Part shown: positions 21,445 to 33,140 of the stretch, piece after piece
How the letters are laid out: each line of letters opens with the position of its first letter
Position numbering within the stretch: position 1 is the first letter of the stretch
Assembly (NCBI RefSeq): GCF_030253575.1
Contig: NC_080562.1
Span: forward strand, 25,075,352 to 25,139,351
Direction: 5' to 3'
Origin: Rhododendron vialii
Lineage: Eukaryota; Streptophyta; Magnoliopsida; Ericales; Ericaceae
DNA: 64,000 bases
Notes under the pieces: model-generated
Databases searched by the model: none
What the model was told of the DNA's origin: nothing
What the model saw: only the letters and a program-made list of their open reading frames with translations
Translations under genes and position numbers: made by a program

Positions 21445-22779
21445 TCACTGCAAATAGTAAGGTTGGTTGCATTCAGGGGGAAGTCCCTGAGGAAAGCGTT
21501 CGTAGTCGGTGCAGTAATTGTAAATCATACAGTTCTCCTGCACCCACAAGAGTTTTTCCTGCTCTTCGGAGTCCAATGATTGGGTTAGCGATGCCTCAGT
21601 TACTGAATTGGTAGTCTCAGAAGAACCACATGATGATGATCCTGATGAGTATTCACAAGCATTTATGACAAAACTTTCATAGGAAGCGGTGAAAGGAGCT
21701 TGTGTCCAATCAGTCGGTATTCTCCCCCCTTCCGTGGCCCAGGTCTCCCCATCCCATATGGTCGCGTAGACCGTCATTGCTTGGCTATTTGGGAATGGGA
21801 CACCGATGGCTTCGTTATTATTGAATACCCTTATTGGAGTATCATCGACCATGAGGCTGTTCGTTTAAAGAATATAAAAGAAGTATTAGATAGCGACTAA
21901 GAAGCTAAAGTCTATTGGAAACAAAAAACCGATGCAGAATTTTTGAAGTTTTTGGCGGAATGCCACATCGTTTTGCATTAAAAACTCTGTATACTCATGA
22001 AAGCAGAGGGTAGGGTACATTACATGATGAGTTGAGGATTCCAAATCACTGTGTACTTGTGGAAGGCTGCGGTGAGATCAAACCAGACACGGAATTGTTG
22101 TTCCCGGTTGCCAACGCCTTGAGAGTAAATATTGGTATGGATAGTATATGGCTGTCCAGACGCATTGCCTAAGAATTCAAAGTCGATCTCATCATGGTTT
22201 GCTCCTTGGGAGGATAACTGCATGCATAGAAAGAAGAAAGTCAGATGAAGTTAATAAGACCCTATAATTCTTGTATCCCCCAAAAAAAAAGAAAAAACAA
22301 AAACAAAAACAAAGAAGAAGAGATAGATGTATAAAAAAGAGATAGGTGTAGCTCAGGGGTAGATGAGACATAGTGAAACAATCTTTGGTATGGCTCAAGT
22401 ATGATTTTATTTTTTTGGTTTGTTTACTTTTTTTGCTGTGTATATGTATCATTTGTATAAATAAGGACATTAAATTGTGATCGGAGGGGAGAGGTTTGTG
22501 GCTTACATAAAAAGTGGCGACAGTGCCAGCAGAGTTGCCAGGAACAAGCTTGATATTCATGTCGAACCTTCCAAATAAGTAGGTGTTTGTTGATTGGTAA
22601 CCGGAGCCAGTAGAATTGTCTAATGACAACGTGAGAAGTTTACCGCCGTTGAGTATATTAGCCAGTTCATTGCCAAAAGATATTTGACCGGCTCGGTGGA
22701 AGGTCTCAGCTGAGGCAGCCTTTAGAAGGGCCGTCAACATTAGAACTAAAAGCATTACAGAAGAGGAAGGGGAGGACAT
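21445..22779 (-). CDS. XTH: XTH5: xyloglucan endotransglucosylase/hydrolase, intact
   Basis: Three exons are predicted: 22507-22779 (91 codons, ATG 22779), 22024-22217 (194 bp) and 21445-21856, with GT/AG borders, giving 292 aa, the normal family length. Residues 1 to about 24 form a signal peptide ([11 protein letters not shown] core). The GH16 catalytic motif [11 protein letters not shown] is complete, with nucleophile and acid/base glutamates, and is followed by the conserved NAS glycosylation site. The XET C-terminal domain has [22 protein letters not shown] and FPQGLPPEC, with cysteines for two disulfides plus one extra. The enzyme is secreted and cuts and re-ligates xyloglucan during wall loosening or reinforcement. 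It is the best-preserved copy of the proximal array. An 80-bp (AT) run in its promoter is unusual. Confidence 0.92.
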
Positions 22780-22804
22780 TGGAGAGAGAGAGAGAGAGAG
22801 AGAG

Positions 22805-22846
22805 CAGTTGAGTGTATGTGTGTTTGATGGTTTGAAGGTTGTGGTG

Positions 22847-22850
<4 letters not shown>
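22805..22850 (-). promoter_or_regulatory. Conserved XTH proximal 5' motif
   Basis: TGTTTGATGGTTTGAAGGTT occurs just upstream of the GA tract here and in XTH3 (about 12991). Close variants occur in XTH2 (about 9813) and XTH6 (about 36830). It is the best conserved non-coding block of the family. Confidence 0.65.

Positions 22851-22930
<80 letters not shown>
22851..22930. repeat. (AT)40 microsatellite in the XTH5 promoter
   Basis: A pure 80-bp AT run lies about 70 bp upstream of the XTH5 ATG, where the TATA box is expected from XTH6. XTH3 has a shorter (TA)n at the same position. Confidence 0.95.
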
Positions 22931-22933
<3 letters not shown>

Positions 22934-23125
22934 AATATCCAAAGCAAATAAGCAGTAGCCGTTTTGACAAATGCTAAGGAGGAAGCATCCTAGAGAGGTA
23001 AGTGGATAGCTGGATTGTGTTGGCCAGGGTAAAGTTTAGTCAGACGACAACCATACGCGTTGGGTGCCGCTTAGCCTTCCCTGGGTGCAAAAATTCCATA
23101 TTGTATCAGGTACTGTTTGTATAAA

Positions 23126-24578
23126 GGGAAAAAAATTGTAATAGTCCTTGTAGTTAAGTGTTCGTGTCAATTTGGTTCCTGTAGTTATAATTGGCTCGAT
23201 TTACACTCTGTACTTTCCATTTTGTTTCAATTCGGTCCAATTACTAACTTCCGTTAGTCCGCCGTTAGTCCTTTAAATAGCAAAATCATATGGCCCCCTT
23301 TTTTGGGGTTAAAACAGACCCGTTCGGCTAAATAAATCAACTTCCTTATTTTTTGTCCTTATTCAATTTTTTTTTCCGTATTTGTTAGTTTTTCGTCAAT
23401 TTTTTGGGGGCTATTGCATCGTCATGACGAGAAGAATCTAAAAAGTAAAAAATTATTATCGAAATTCAATTTTTTTTGAATAAAGACGAAAAAATTGGCT
23501 TAGGTTTATTTTTCAACATTCCTAGTCAAGAATCAGTGCATAGGCCAAGCGTAGGAAAATGAATGGAATGACAGGGCACTATTTTTTGTAACCACTTGGG
23601 TTGTTAAGTTAGGTTTTTTGTAACCTAGTTGAGTGCTTTGTTATGTCTATGTATTAGGTTATGATATGGTAAATTTGGAACTGAGTTTATATAATATTCT
23701 GACTTTTGGATATGGTTATTTATCATGTTGTGACTTTTAGATCTATATCATGTTGTGACTTTTGGATATGGTTCTATATGCATTTTCAGTACTATGCAGA
23801 AAAATAAGGCATTTCAGTATTTGTCCACAAGTTGAACATGTAGACAATATCAGTGGTTATGATGCCTCATGGCTGATCATAAAAATGCTAAATTCGATGG
23901 CAACTTTTTGTAGAAAATTATAACCAAATATCTTCCCAAATGTCTCCTTATCAATAGAGAATGGAAGAATGAGCTGTGTTTTGGTTCGGAGGTATATTAG
24001 GGCAAGAGGGGAATGAGTAACCCTATTCAGCTAAATAAGTCAACTGGCTTATTTTTTTGTCCTTATTAAATTTTTTTTCGTATTTGTTAGTTTTTTGTCA
24101 TTTTTTTGAGAATTATTGCATCGTCATAACAAGATGAATTTAAAAAGTAAAAAATTACAATCGAAACCTAATTTTTTTGAATAAAGACAAAAATAAGCAA
24201 ATAAGCCAATTTTTTAGTTTTTATTCAAAAAAAATTGAATTTCGATCATAATTTTTTTACTTTTTAGATTCCTCTCGTCATGATGATGCAATAACCCCAA
24301 AAAAATTGACGAAAAACTAACAAATACGAAAAAAATTTCATTAAGGATGAAAAAATAAGCCAGTTGGCTTATTTAGCCGAACGAGTCTATTTTAACCCCA
24401 AAAAAGGGGGCCATATGATTTTGTTGTTTAAAGGACTAACGGCGGACTAACGGAAGTTAGTAATTGGACCAAATTGAAACAAAATGAAAAGTACATAGTG
24501 TAAATCGAGCCAATTACAACTACAGGGACCAAATTGACACAAATACTTAACTACAAGGATTATTTCAGTTTTTTCCCC
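23126..24578. mobile_element. 1.45-kb foldback element with long inverted arms (MULE-like)
   Basis: The ends GGGAAAAAAATTGTAATAGT and its complement near 24578 begin arms of about 390 bp (23126-23500 and 24200-24578). Shared inner phrases include CCGTTAGTCCGCCGTTAGTC and ATATGGCCCCC. The flanks TTGTATAAA (23117-23125) and TTTTATAAA (24579-24587) form a 9-bp target duplication with one mismatch. The centre (about 23510-24020) is unique and non-coding. A third copy of the inner arm lies at about 24030-24205. Confidence 0.82.
24030..24390. repeat. Inner palindrome of the foldback element
   Basis: 24030-24205 repeats the left inner arm in direct orientation. It is immediately followed by its complement in the right arm (24207-24390). 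The shared phrases are CTTATTTTTTTGTCCTTATT and AATTTTTTTGAATAAAGAC. Confidence 0.75.
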
Positions 24579-24587
24579 TTTTATAAA

Positions 24588-25030
24588 TTGCTATATGAAA
24601 TCCGTATGTCAAATTATGAATCTCATGGGGAAGGTACACAAGGGGAAAGGGAAACTCACAAAACTATTGGTATCCCTATTAACACATGCACACTTTTTTC
24701 CGCATATTAATGAAGCTGTGTCTGACTTGATAAATTATATTCCGATATGATTTTTGAAATAATTAATGTTCTTGATCAACAGAGTTGAAGATGAAAAATC
24801 ACCTGTTGGATGAAGGGCCAGTGATAGCATATGGGAAACTGGATTCATGTAGCTAACCATGCATGATTGGGACTTTAAATTAAGTTCGATTTGGATTGGT
24901 TTAGTTATTCGAGGAACCTTTTTGTTGATGTGAAATTTTGTTAAGTATTGATATATCTAATCCAATTTGTGGAATGGAAGCTTTTTAATGTACTGTACCA
25001 AAATTGAGTGGACCACCACTGCTAACTAGA
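24588..25030. other. Intergenic sequence, nothing recognised
   Basis: AT-rich sequence between two transposons, with no gene or repeat structure. Confidence 0.4.
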
Positions 25031-25313
25031 CAGGGCCGGCTCTGAGCTAAGGTGGACAAGACAACGGATTTAAGCTCCCGAATTTTCGCTCAAAACTAGG
25101 GCCCTAGATAAGTATAAACAAGTATATATGTAATATATATTTAATTTAGCGATTGTATAACAAATGAGCTAGCTAGCCTAGCGAAAAAGTTTAATTTTGC
25201 TATCTAATCGGTATATGGTTCAAGTCCTAAGGGCCTCTCTTTTCCTCCCAAAAGAATATTTTTCCCACCTCACAAGTTCGTTTTAGGCCCCGAGAATCTC
25301 AGAGCCGACACTA
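25031..25313. mobile_element. hAT-like MITE, 283 bp
   Basis: The ends are CAGGGCCGGCTCTGAG and CTCAGAGCCGACACTA. The flanks TAACTAGA (25023-25030) and TAAATAGA (25314-25321) form an 8-bp target duplication with one mismatch, the hAT hallmark. It is non-coding. Confidence 0.8.
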
Positions 25314-25321
25314 TAAATAGA

Positions 25322-28175
25322 AGGTCATATATGTAGCTTAACATGATCAAGAACTTAATATATTTACCAGTTTACCAAAGAACGACAAAAATGAATTAAT
25401 TACACAATTAGTATATATTTTGACCAAACAAGATCTGGGGGTGCACGCAGAGATTTTAATAGTATGACACAATTGTTCCTGTCAATGAAGATTCTGTTGA
25501 ACCATATGAAAGGAATCATTAAAAGAGGGCGGACAGCCCCCACCCCCCACAAAAAGTGTTAGTAATATAATGTACTAGACTATTAGGAACAGGTAGATAC
25601 CCGTCAATTAATGTTTATAAACCCAAGAGCTCTGCACTGCAGTATTCTATTGCCGACGGAACTGCAAATCCGCGTGGGGTGGTATCTACGAGTAACAACT
25701 GGGTGGCTCTGCGGTTCTGTTCACATAGTGTTATGATATCTCTGCAAAGAGTTTACGAGTTGTGGCAGTGTTCTAAGATCATCCTAAATAAATTTTCGAT
25801 ATCTATTGCCATTATTGTATTTGAGAGTTGTTCCATCAGGTCGACCGAAATGTAGGCTTGGACATTTGATTTTTCATCTATGCTATCTAGTAAAGCAACG
25901 CTACTCTTCGTGTATGTCTTTTTTTTTTTCCAAAAAAAAGAATGACTTTCCAACTGAGAGTTTTTGATTTTTGTAAGAACGATGTACTCTTGATTCCTAT
26001 ATATTTTCCCCTGTTCAAACAGATCATTTGTTTATATCGAAGTAGAATGACTTGTTTGCAACCCCTAAAAAAAAAAAGAAGATTTTTCTCATAGTATCTC
26101 CTATTCATAAACCTTTAAAAAGTTGTACCCTAAATTTTATCATCCAGTTTGAAATCTTTTTTTTTTTTTTTTGAACGGCATCCGGTGTAAAATCTTTATA
26201 TCCAATTAAAAACGAATTGACAAAGAATGGAAAGGTCCAATCATTATATTAAGTGATTACTCATTTCACTCCCAAACAATACGAGCCTATATTCCTTAAC
26301 ATGTTCCCATGTGCAGCCACATTTCAGGCCTATTATCGTGCAACATTTTTTCCTTAATTACCTTTTTTTCAAAACCCTCACCAAGCCTTCTATCGAATGG
26401 AGCAATGCTAAGAACATTTGTTAAAGCTGAAAATGTCCTTGACGGGTATTAATTATCAAAACACGTCCTTAGCCGTCATTTTCCCTAATTTCTTTTCCCT
26501 ATAAGCCATTGTGTAATGACCCATTAAGACTGAAGGCCCTTGGGTTTGAATCCCTCTAGATGGCCCAATATCACCAATAGGCCCAAATAACAGCTTTGAT
26601 TGGGTGTTGCATATGCCCATTCCCATGCTAGGATTGACTCTTCTACTTCCCACCACAGATTTTGAAATGCCCGAAGAACTCATCAAGTCCCTCACCCCTG
26701 CCTTGTAATTATGATTGTTGCCTTTGTCTGCTTCAATTTCTTCTTCGTTGCCACCAATTTTCCGCATCCGAACATCAACATCACATAATGTGGCTCATTC
26801 CTTGTCTCCCAAGTTTAACCACCCATAAAAGTGATTAATAATGTCCTCATTGCTTAATTTGTCGCTACGTAAATGATTAGGAGTACCCAGGCCAAGCTCT
26901 GGGCATAAGCCCACCAGAATGCCACATAGGGCCACCAATTTTAGGCTCAATATTAGGGCCCACAAATTTTGGTAAATATTAAATATATGTAAAGAATAGA
27001 ACAAGAAGACAAGTGTATTACAGTGGAAACATTTATTGTCTTCTAACGTTCAGGTCATGAGTTCAACTCTTGATCTCTGAGTTTTTAACGCGTACATATT
27101 TTCCAACTTATACAGAAAAAACGTAGCTACAAACGGCATGAATCGAATTCCCAACCAAACGGAACAAACCAATGTCACAAACGACTGCACCACAAGGCAC
27201 TCTTGCTCATCCTGTTGAAACGAGTAACATACATATACAACATTGAGAGGTCCCATTTTACAATTTTGTCTAGAACCTCAAAAATCTCAAGATTGGACCT
27301 GGGAGTACAACGTAGGTAACATCACATGAAACTCCAGAAACACACTCTGGTGTTTCTGCTACATTTATGGGGTTATTTTATACAGATCCTAAGGCTATTT
27401 CGCTTGCTGCAATTATGAGTCTCGTGCAACACCTAAGGAATGCCACTCCTTGTGGGGATTTCACAGCGTTGGGATTCAAATTCGAATGGTTATCTCTGGT
27501 GCTGCTGTGCTATGAAGTTTTTGGCTTAATCGCAAGTTTAGGTGATGGTAATCCGGGTGCTGAATTTAGGCTGGGTTGGGGATTCCTATTTTAAAAGCAA
27601 AAGAGTGTATCCAATTGCATAACCAAAAACAAAAAATTTCTAAACTTAGCAATATTGGTCTAAAATATGACTCACAATAGTACGATCAAACTTTGGAGTT
27701 ATTTTGGTCTTAATTTGGTTAAGCAAAACTAGCAACATTTTCACTTTGCATAACCAAATTGAGGGATGCTAATACATTATATTGTTCCATTACATAGTTA
27801 CACTACATTTCATATGGGGCATATTCTGGGTCCCACAAAAATCTAGAAAAATGCTCATAAATTTTAAAATATTGTTTTATGCAAATTTAATTGGAACCAC
27901 GCATTCTCTCTTTCCCTCTCCTCTCATCATTATCACTGTACCCATTCACTTGCATTTATGCCCAACTCTCTATCTCTTTGTACTAAAGTTGGATTTTTCA
28001 TTATGGATTAAAAATGACTACTGTGAGATTTCACAATGTTAATCTTAGAAACTCCTTAAATGAATAACTAAAAAATAAGGTGTCAAATTTTAGTTATGCC
28101 ATTGGAGATACCAAAGAATCATTTCTTAAAGTCAACAAAATCCTTTCCTATACAAATATTTTTAATTTGGTTTAC
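25322..28175. other. Intergenic sequence, no supported gene
   Basis: Minus-strand open frames at 26456-26767 and 26795-27004 have no recognisable domain and are not called as genes. At 27825-27880 lies a fragment related to the MITE of XTH4 intron 1 (AAAAATCTAGAAAAAT..CATAAATTTTAAAATATT). The rest shows nothing. Confidence 0.4.
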
Positions 28176-28183
28176 CAAAGAAA

Positions 28184-29326
28184 GGGCTTATTAATCTTTT
28201 TGGTTTCCAATGTATTCAGAAAATCTCAATTTGGTTCCCTATCTACAAATAGAAGACATTTAGTCCCCATAGTATTAATTTTTGTACCAATCAAGTCCCC
28301 AAGTCTAACACCATTAGCTTCATCCGTCAAAATGAAGGGCATCCTCGTCATTTCACCCACCCTCATATTCCTGTCAAAATAAAAACGAAAAAAAAGAAAA
28401 AGAAAAGGGGGAAAAGCTGTAGCGACAGCCATGGTTGTCTGCTCACTCTGGCGACCATCCCGCCATCCCGGCGAACTCGTCTCTCCGGTATGCTCTCTTC
28501 TCCTCACTCTTTCTCTGGTTGTTGGCCCAATAGCTCGATAAATTTTTTTTGGAGGGGTAATTAGTAGCCTAGTAATTTGTTTAAAGAACAAAAGAAAATG
28601 AAAAATAAAAAAATTTGCAGCGGCAGCCATGGCCTCTGGCCACTGCCACCGCCCCACCTCTCCCTCCACTCCTCTTCTTCTTCCTTTTCCCCACTCCCCT
28701 TCACCTCTCAGCTTACCCTAATTTCTTCTAAAAACAAAACGAAAAAAAGAGAAAAAGATGAAAGGGACACAACGGCAGCCATGGACGCCCGTTGGCTGCC
28801 CACTGCCCGCCTCTCTCTTCCTCACCTCTACCTCCCTCTTCCTCTTCTCTTCTCTGCTCTCTCCCTTTGCCATCCTCTATTCCCTCATTTTCTCTGTATT
28901 TTTCTTATCGGAAAAGATTACCGTAGACCAGTCGCCGTCACGACGCGGCTGTCGTGCACGTTGTTGCTCCTGCCGAAGCTATTGTGGCTAGTCATCTCTC
29001 TCATTCACCTCCCCACTTCCCTCTCTGCACATTCTCTTTCCCTTCTCTCTCACCCGCAACACCACCTTCTTACCACCACTTTTTCTTCCAACCAGAACCA
29101 TCACCACCACTTTTTTAACGTTTGGGGCAACATCTGGGCGTCCAGAGGGTTTGGGTGGGTGAAATGACGAGGATACCCTTCATTTTGACGGATTAAGCTA
29201 ATTAGACTTAGGGACTTTATTGGTACAAAAATTGATACTATGGGGACTAAATGTCTCCTATTTGTAGATTGGGGACTAAATTGAGATTTTCTAAATACTT
29301 TGGGGACCAAAAAGATTAATAAGCCC
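28184..29326. mobile_element. 1.14-kb non-autonomous element with ~190-bp inverted repeats
   Basis: GGGCTTATTAATCTTTTTGG at the left is matched by the complement at the right, and the arms stay similar for about 190 bp (28184-28375 and 29145-29326). A perfect CAAAGAAA repeat flanks it (28176-28183 and 29327-29334); it extends to 9 bp (CCAAAGAAA) if the right end is one base shorter. Eight would fit hAT, nine a MULE. The interior is C/T-rich, with two GCAGCCATGG phrases. The long open frame across it is low-complexity. Confidence 0.8.
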
Positions 29327-29378
29327 CAAAGAAAGCATGTGTTTCAATTAAAAATAAGTAGTACTTATTTTTTGAATT

Positions 29379-29415
29379 TGTAACAATCCGTATTTTTACC
29401 ATTAATAATATCGTT

Positions 29416-29454
<39 letters not shown>

Positions 29455-31900
29455 CGTAATAATAAAAAAATTCCTTCCTTAATAGATATATACAAATATA
29501 ATTATCTTATCCTATTTATCTTATTTTTATTTTTCTTTACAAATTGCATGCATGCATACATACAAACTCCTTCCGTCTCTCCCTTTTCTACTCAGTTTCT
29601 ACTTCCTCCCTGACCATATATTCGTCCTTATCTCGTCCATCTCAAAGCCCAAGAGATAGAATTTTCATTAATTCAATTCTATCACCCTCTTCAAAATTCT
29701 TCTATAAATACCCCATCACTCCGACCCTAGGGCATACCACGATACTCCCCCTGCCCCACCAGTCCAGAAGAGAGAAAAAAATCGGAGGAAACCAAGCTTC
29801 AATCCATGGAGTTTTAGAGAGAGAAATTGAGAGAAAGAAAAGTGGGTTTGTGTCCAAAAACCAACCGAAACCCAAATTGACCGTTTCAAACTTTTTTCCC
29901 AACCCCAAGCATCCCTAAACATCATCCAATTCGGACCCAAGGTCTACCGATCGAAGAAACCGAAGTCACCTTCTCCAAAAATTCAAGTTTCATTTTTGAT
30001 TCAATTCGATTCAATCGAGGTATTATAATCCATTCCAACCTCTTCTCTACGTATATTAAGTGTTTTTATGCATAACCCAATAGCCCAAATGGACCCATGC
30101 ATCGAAACCGAGCCAAAACAATAAAAAAATCGAATCTGGCCTCGAGTTTGCGGGTGCAACCTGCGGACCGCAAGAACCAGCCGCGAGTTCGCAGTGGACT
30201 GATCCACCGCAAGGTTGACCAGTCCAACCTCGCGGTTTGGACAGTTTTGGTTCGAAATCGTTTTGTGACCTTCCAAACATCATTTTTGACACCCGAACTA
30301 TTTTTCCTAGACTTTTCACACCTCAAAGATCATAACTTGTTAAGATCATATTTTTTTTATTTAATTACCTATTTATTAAATTATTTATTAGTTATCTTTC
30401 AAAATTTACAAACAAAAAATCTTTGCGACCTTTCAAACAACGTTTTAACACCCAAATTATTTTTTTCTAGACTCCTTGCATCTCAAAGATGATATCTTGT
30501 TAATTTAATATTTTTTTATTTAATTTACTATTTATTATTATTTTTATAGTGTTTCCAAATCAAAATTACCTTACGACCTTATAAACTTTATTATTAATGC
30601 CCGAGTAATTTTATTTAGACTCCTTACATTCCGAAGATGAAACTTTGTTAATCTCAACGTATTCTATTTATTAGATTATTTATTATCTATTTATTTTACT
30701 TTCAGCAACTTTCGTTAATATCCTTATTTAAAATAATCCCGCGACCTTCCGAACCCAACTTTTGATACTCAACTAGTTGCATAGAACCTTTAGGACTTTT
30801 ATTAAGGTAATGTTAATTATTCTAATATTTTTACCTAATTAATGTATTTAATTAATTTTTAATCAATCTAATTACTTAGAAATAATTAATGAGAGCCTAG
30901 AAAAATATTTCTTTTAAAATTATTTTAAAAGTTCTTACTTATTATCATCATGGCCATACAAGACTAAGGGCAACGGCCCATTTATAAAAGGTTGTGTGAT
31001 TGCTTTGCTTGTAGTTTGTTTTAATTATTATTCGTTTTAATTGTATATTGCATCGATACTTGATTCAAAATGCTAGATTGGACCCTAGAGACATGAGGTG
31101 GTATGGGAATAGAATTCACCTAGACGATGCTAGGTAACGGATGAATTGGAAAGTTTTATTTTTAGATTGCCTGCAGGCGTGATTTTGAGATGTGATGAGA
31201 TTTGTGATGAGATTGGAACTAACGGGAGTCCAGTGATGATTGTGAAGTAATTTGTGAAGTGGTGTATAAGATAGGTGAACCCTAGTTGTGATTCAGGCAC
31301 GATAAGCTTTCCCCTTGTTGTAGTTATTGGGGTGCACACTCGGTGTATAACTTAAGTGTATCTGCGACAGCAAAGGGAAGTGATCTCATGGGACCGAGCA
31401 TGGCTAGCGGTTGGGGAGGAAAGATCTCATGGATGAAATCTTAGATCACACGATAGGTTAATGGATAGTAATGAACTGGCTTATTTGAAAAATCTCTATT
31501 TAACTTCTTTACATCATTTTGATCCTGTTTGCTTGCTAGCTGTAAAGTAAGAGGGGTAGTTAGGTTAGATTATTCTACTGGGTGATTTATCACTCACGGA
31601 TACGTCTGTATCCTGGTAAATCGATTGCTTCGGCGATCAATTTGCCAGAGGGCGCAGGATTTAATAGAGGGGATTCAACGATGGTGCAGTTCGACACGGA
31701 AAGAATATTAGAAACAAAGATCAAGAATGCTTGGAATCCATGTCAAGCCTAGAGTCGGCTCTGAAGTTATTGTATTTTGATTCAGTAAATTTATCTTGAG
31801 ATTGTAATAGCTAAACCTTTATTTTGGAAAATTTTATTTATTTAGCAAAATTTTCCTAAAGAATTATTTTATTTTGCTCCCAAAAAATCGGGGTGTTACA
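29379..31900. mobile_element. Solo LTR of a Ty3/gypsy-type retrotransposon, 2.5 kb
   Basis: It starts TGTAACAATCCG and ends CGGGGTGTTACA, giving the TG..CA ends and short inverted repeat of an LTR. It is bounded by the perfect 5-bp repeat GAATT (29374-29378 and 31901-31905). A TATA box (CTATAAATACCCC at about 29703) could be the LTR promoter. No internal region or second LTR follows, so recombination between LTRs has removed the rest. The lineage cannot be fixed. Confidence 0.85.
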
Positions 31901-31905
31901 GAATT

Positions 31906-32796
31906 AAAGATAATGTATTATGAGAGAATGACATGTTTCGTAAAGCAAAAATAAGTAATTAAAAAATATGAACCTTAGCGAAACAGGACTTACCTTGCTA
32001 ATTGATTTTGATTAGTGGCTTAATTTACCTTCTTTTTTTTAATCAGCGCTTAATTTACCTTGATTGATTTGTTTCTATCAGGCTGTTATGGTTAGAACAT
32101 GTTTGATGTAGTTTCTTTATTTTACTGGATGTTGTGTTTGTCTGGTATCTTGCTAACCGTTTCTTTTTGTTAATTTTGTTTGGGTTCTTGGTGGCGTATG
32201 TTAATTAATTTGTTGGTGTGCATACAGTTCCAACTTAGTTGTGATGCTCATTTTTGTTGTGTTTCCACCATGCTTAGAGTTCGTTTAATTATGGTAACCG
32301 TCCTTTAAATTAGAAGATTAATAAATTTCTTTTTTGTCATTCATAAAAAAAGAAAAAAAGAAAAGCCAAAGGTCGACGTCGCTAAGCAAATTTAACAATA
32401 AAAATAGTTGAAATTATGAAGGAAATGGGATCTAGATTGCATAAATAGTTTGAAATTTACAAGGGAAAATGGGAGATCATGGATAATCGTGTCAGATGGA
32501 TATATTCATTTACCTGAATTCTTCAAGTATCTTCACATGTGGTAGTGGAATGAAGAGTTTTTGGTCGGATGGATTGGAGATTTGGATCGTGAAAAATGGA
32601 GCACCAAATTAAATTAAAGAAAAGTAGAAAAGTCAACTGTTTTGAAGTGTACAACTCGAATTTTCTTCTTTTTTAAAATTGAAAATCCAACCAGAGTAAC
32701 ATGTATGTGAATCACCAAATCTAATGGGAATTTATTTGCATGTGATTCAGTGATTCAAACTTAATTGTTAATAATGGTTGGATTGGCTCAGGCTAA
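31906..32796. other. LINE-like 3' tail and intergenic sequence
   Basis: About 32090-32365 resembles a plus-strand LINE 3' UTR that ends in an A-rich tail (32345-32365, AAAAAAAGAAAAAAAGAAAAG). The rest shows no structure. Confidence 0.45.
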
Positions 32797-32805
32797 ATAC
32801 TTTTC

Positions 32806-33140
32806 GAGTAGTGCTATTTGTACCGATGGGGTTGGTACCGAAATTGTAGGGACGGCCGCGCCGGGCCGTCTCTGGCCACCGGACGGCCAATCCGAACCGT
32901 CCAAAAATTTAAAAATAAAATAAAATGAGGGGGTCTACGCGGGAATCAACTGCATCCGAGGTGTGTAGGGTGCTTGATCCGAGCACCCCTACACATGCTG
33001 TTGATTCCAGCATAGACCCCTTCGTTTTTTTTATTAGAATTTTTGGAAGACTCGAATCGGCCGTCCGGTGGCCGGAGATGGCCTGGCCTGACCGTCCCTA
33101 CGATTTCGGTACCGACCCGTCGGTACCAATATCATTTTCG
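32806..33140. mobile_element. GC-rich palindromic MITE with 9-bp target duplication
   Basis: The element is bounded by the perfect direct repeat ATACTTTTC (32797-32805 and 33141-33149). The arms pair along almost the full length: TTGTACCGA with TCGGTACCAA, GGGACGG with CCGTCCC, GGGGTCTACGCGGGAATCAA with the complement of TTGATTCCAGCATAGACCCC. The 9-bp duplication suggests a Mutator-type family. It is far richer in GC and CpG than its surroundings. Confidence 0.88.

Noticed and set aside
22192..22947. 251-codon frame through XTH5 exon 1 and intron 1
   Set aside because: Only 22507-22779 is exon; the rest reads the AT repeat and the intron, where a clear GTAAGC donor ends the exon.
26456..27004. 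Two minus-strand frames (103 and 69 codons)
   Set aside because: No domain, no splice link and no family resemblance could be seen.
28577..29167. 196-codon frame within the 1.1-kb element
   Set aside because: C/T-rich sequence giving Ser/Leu/Pro repeats; it runs into the inverted repeat. No known domain.
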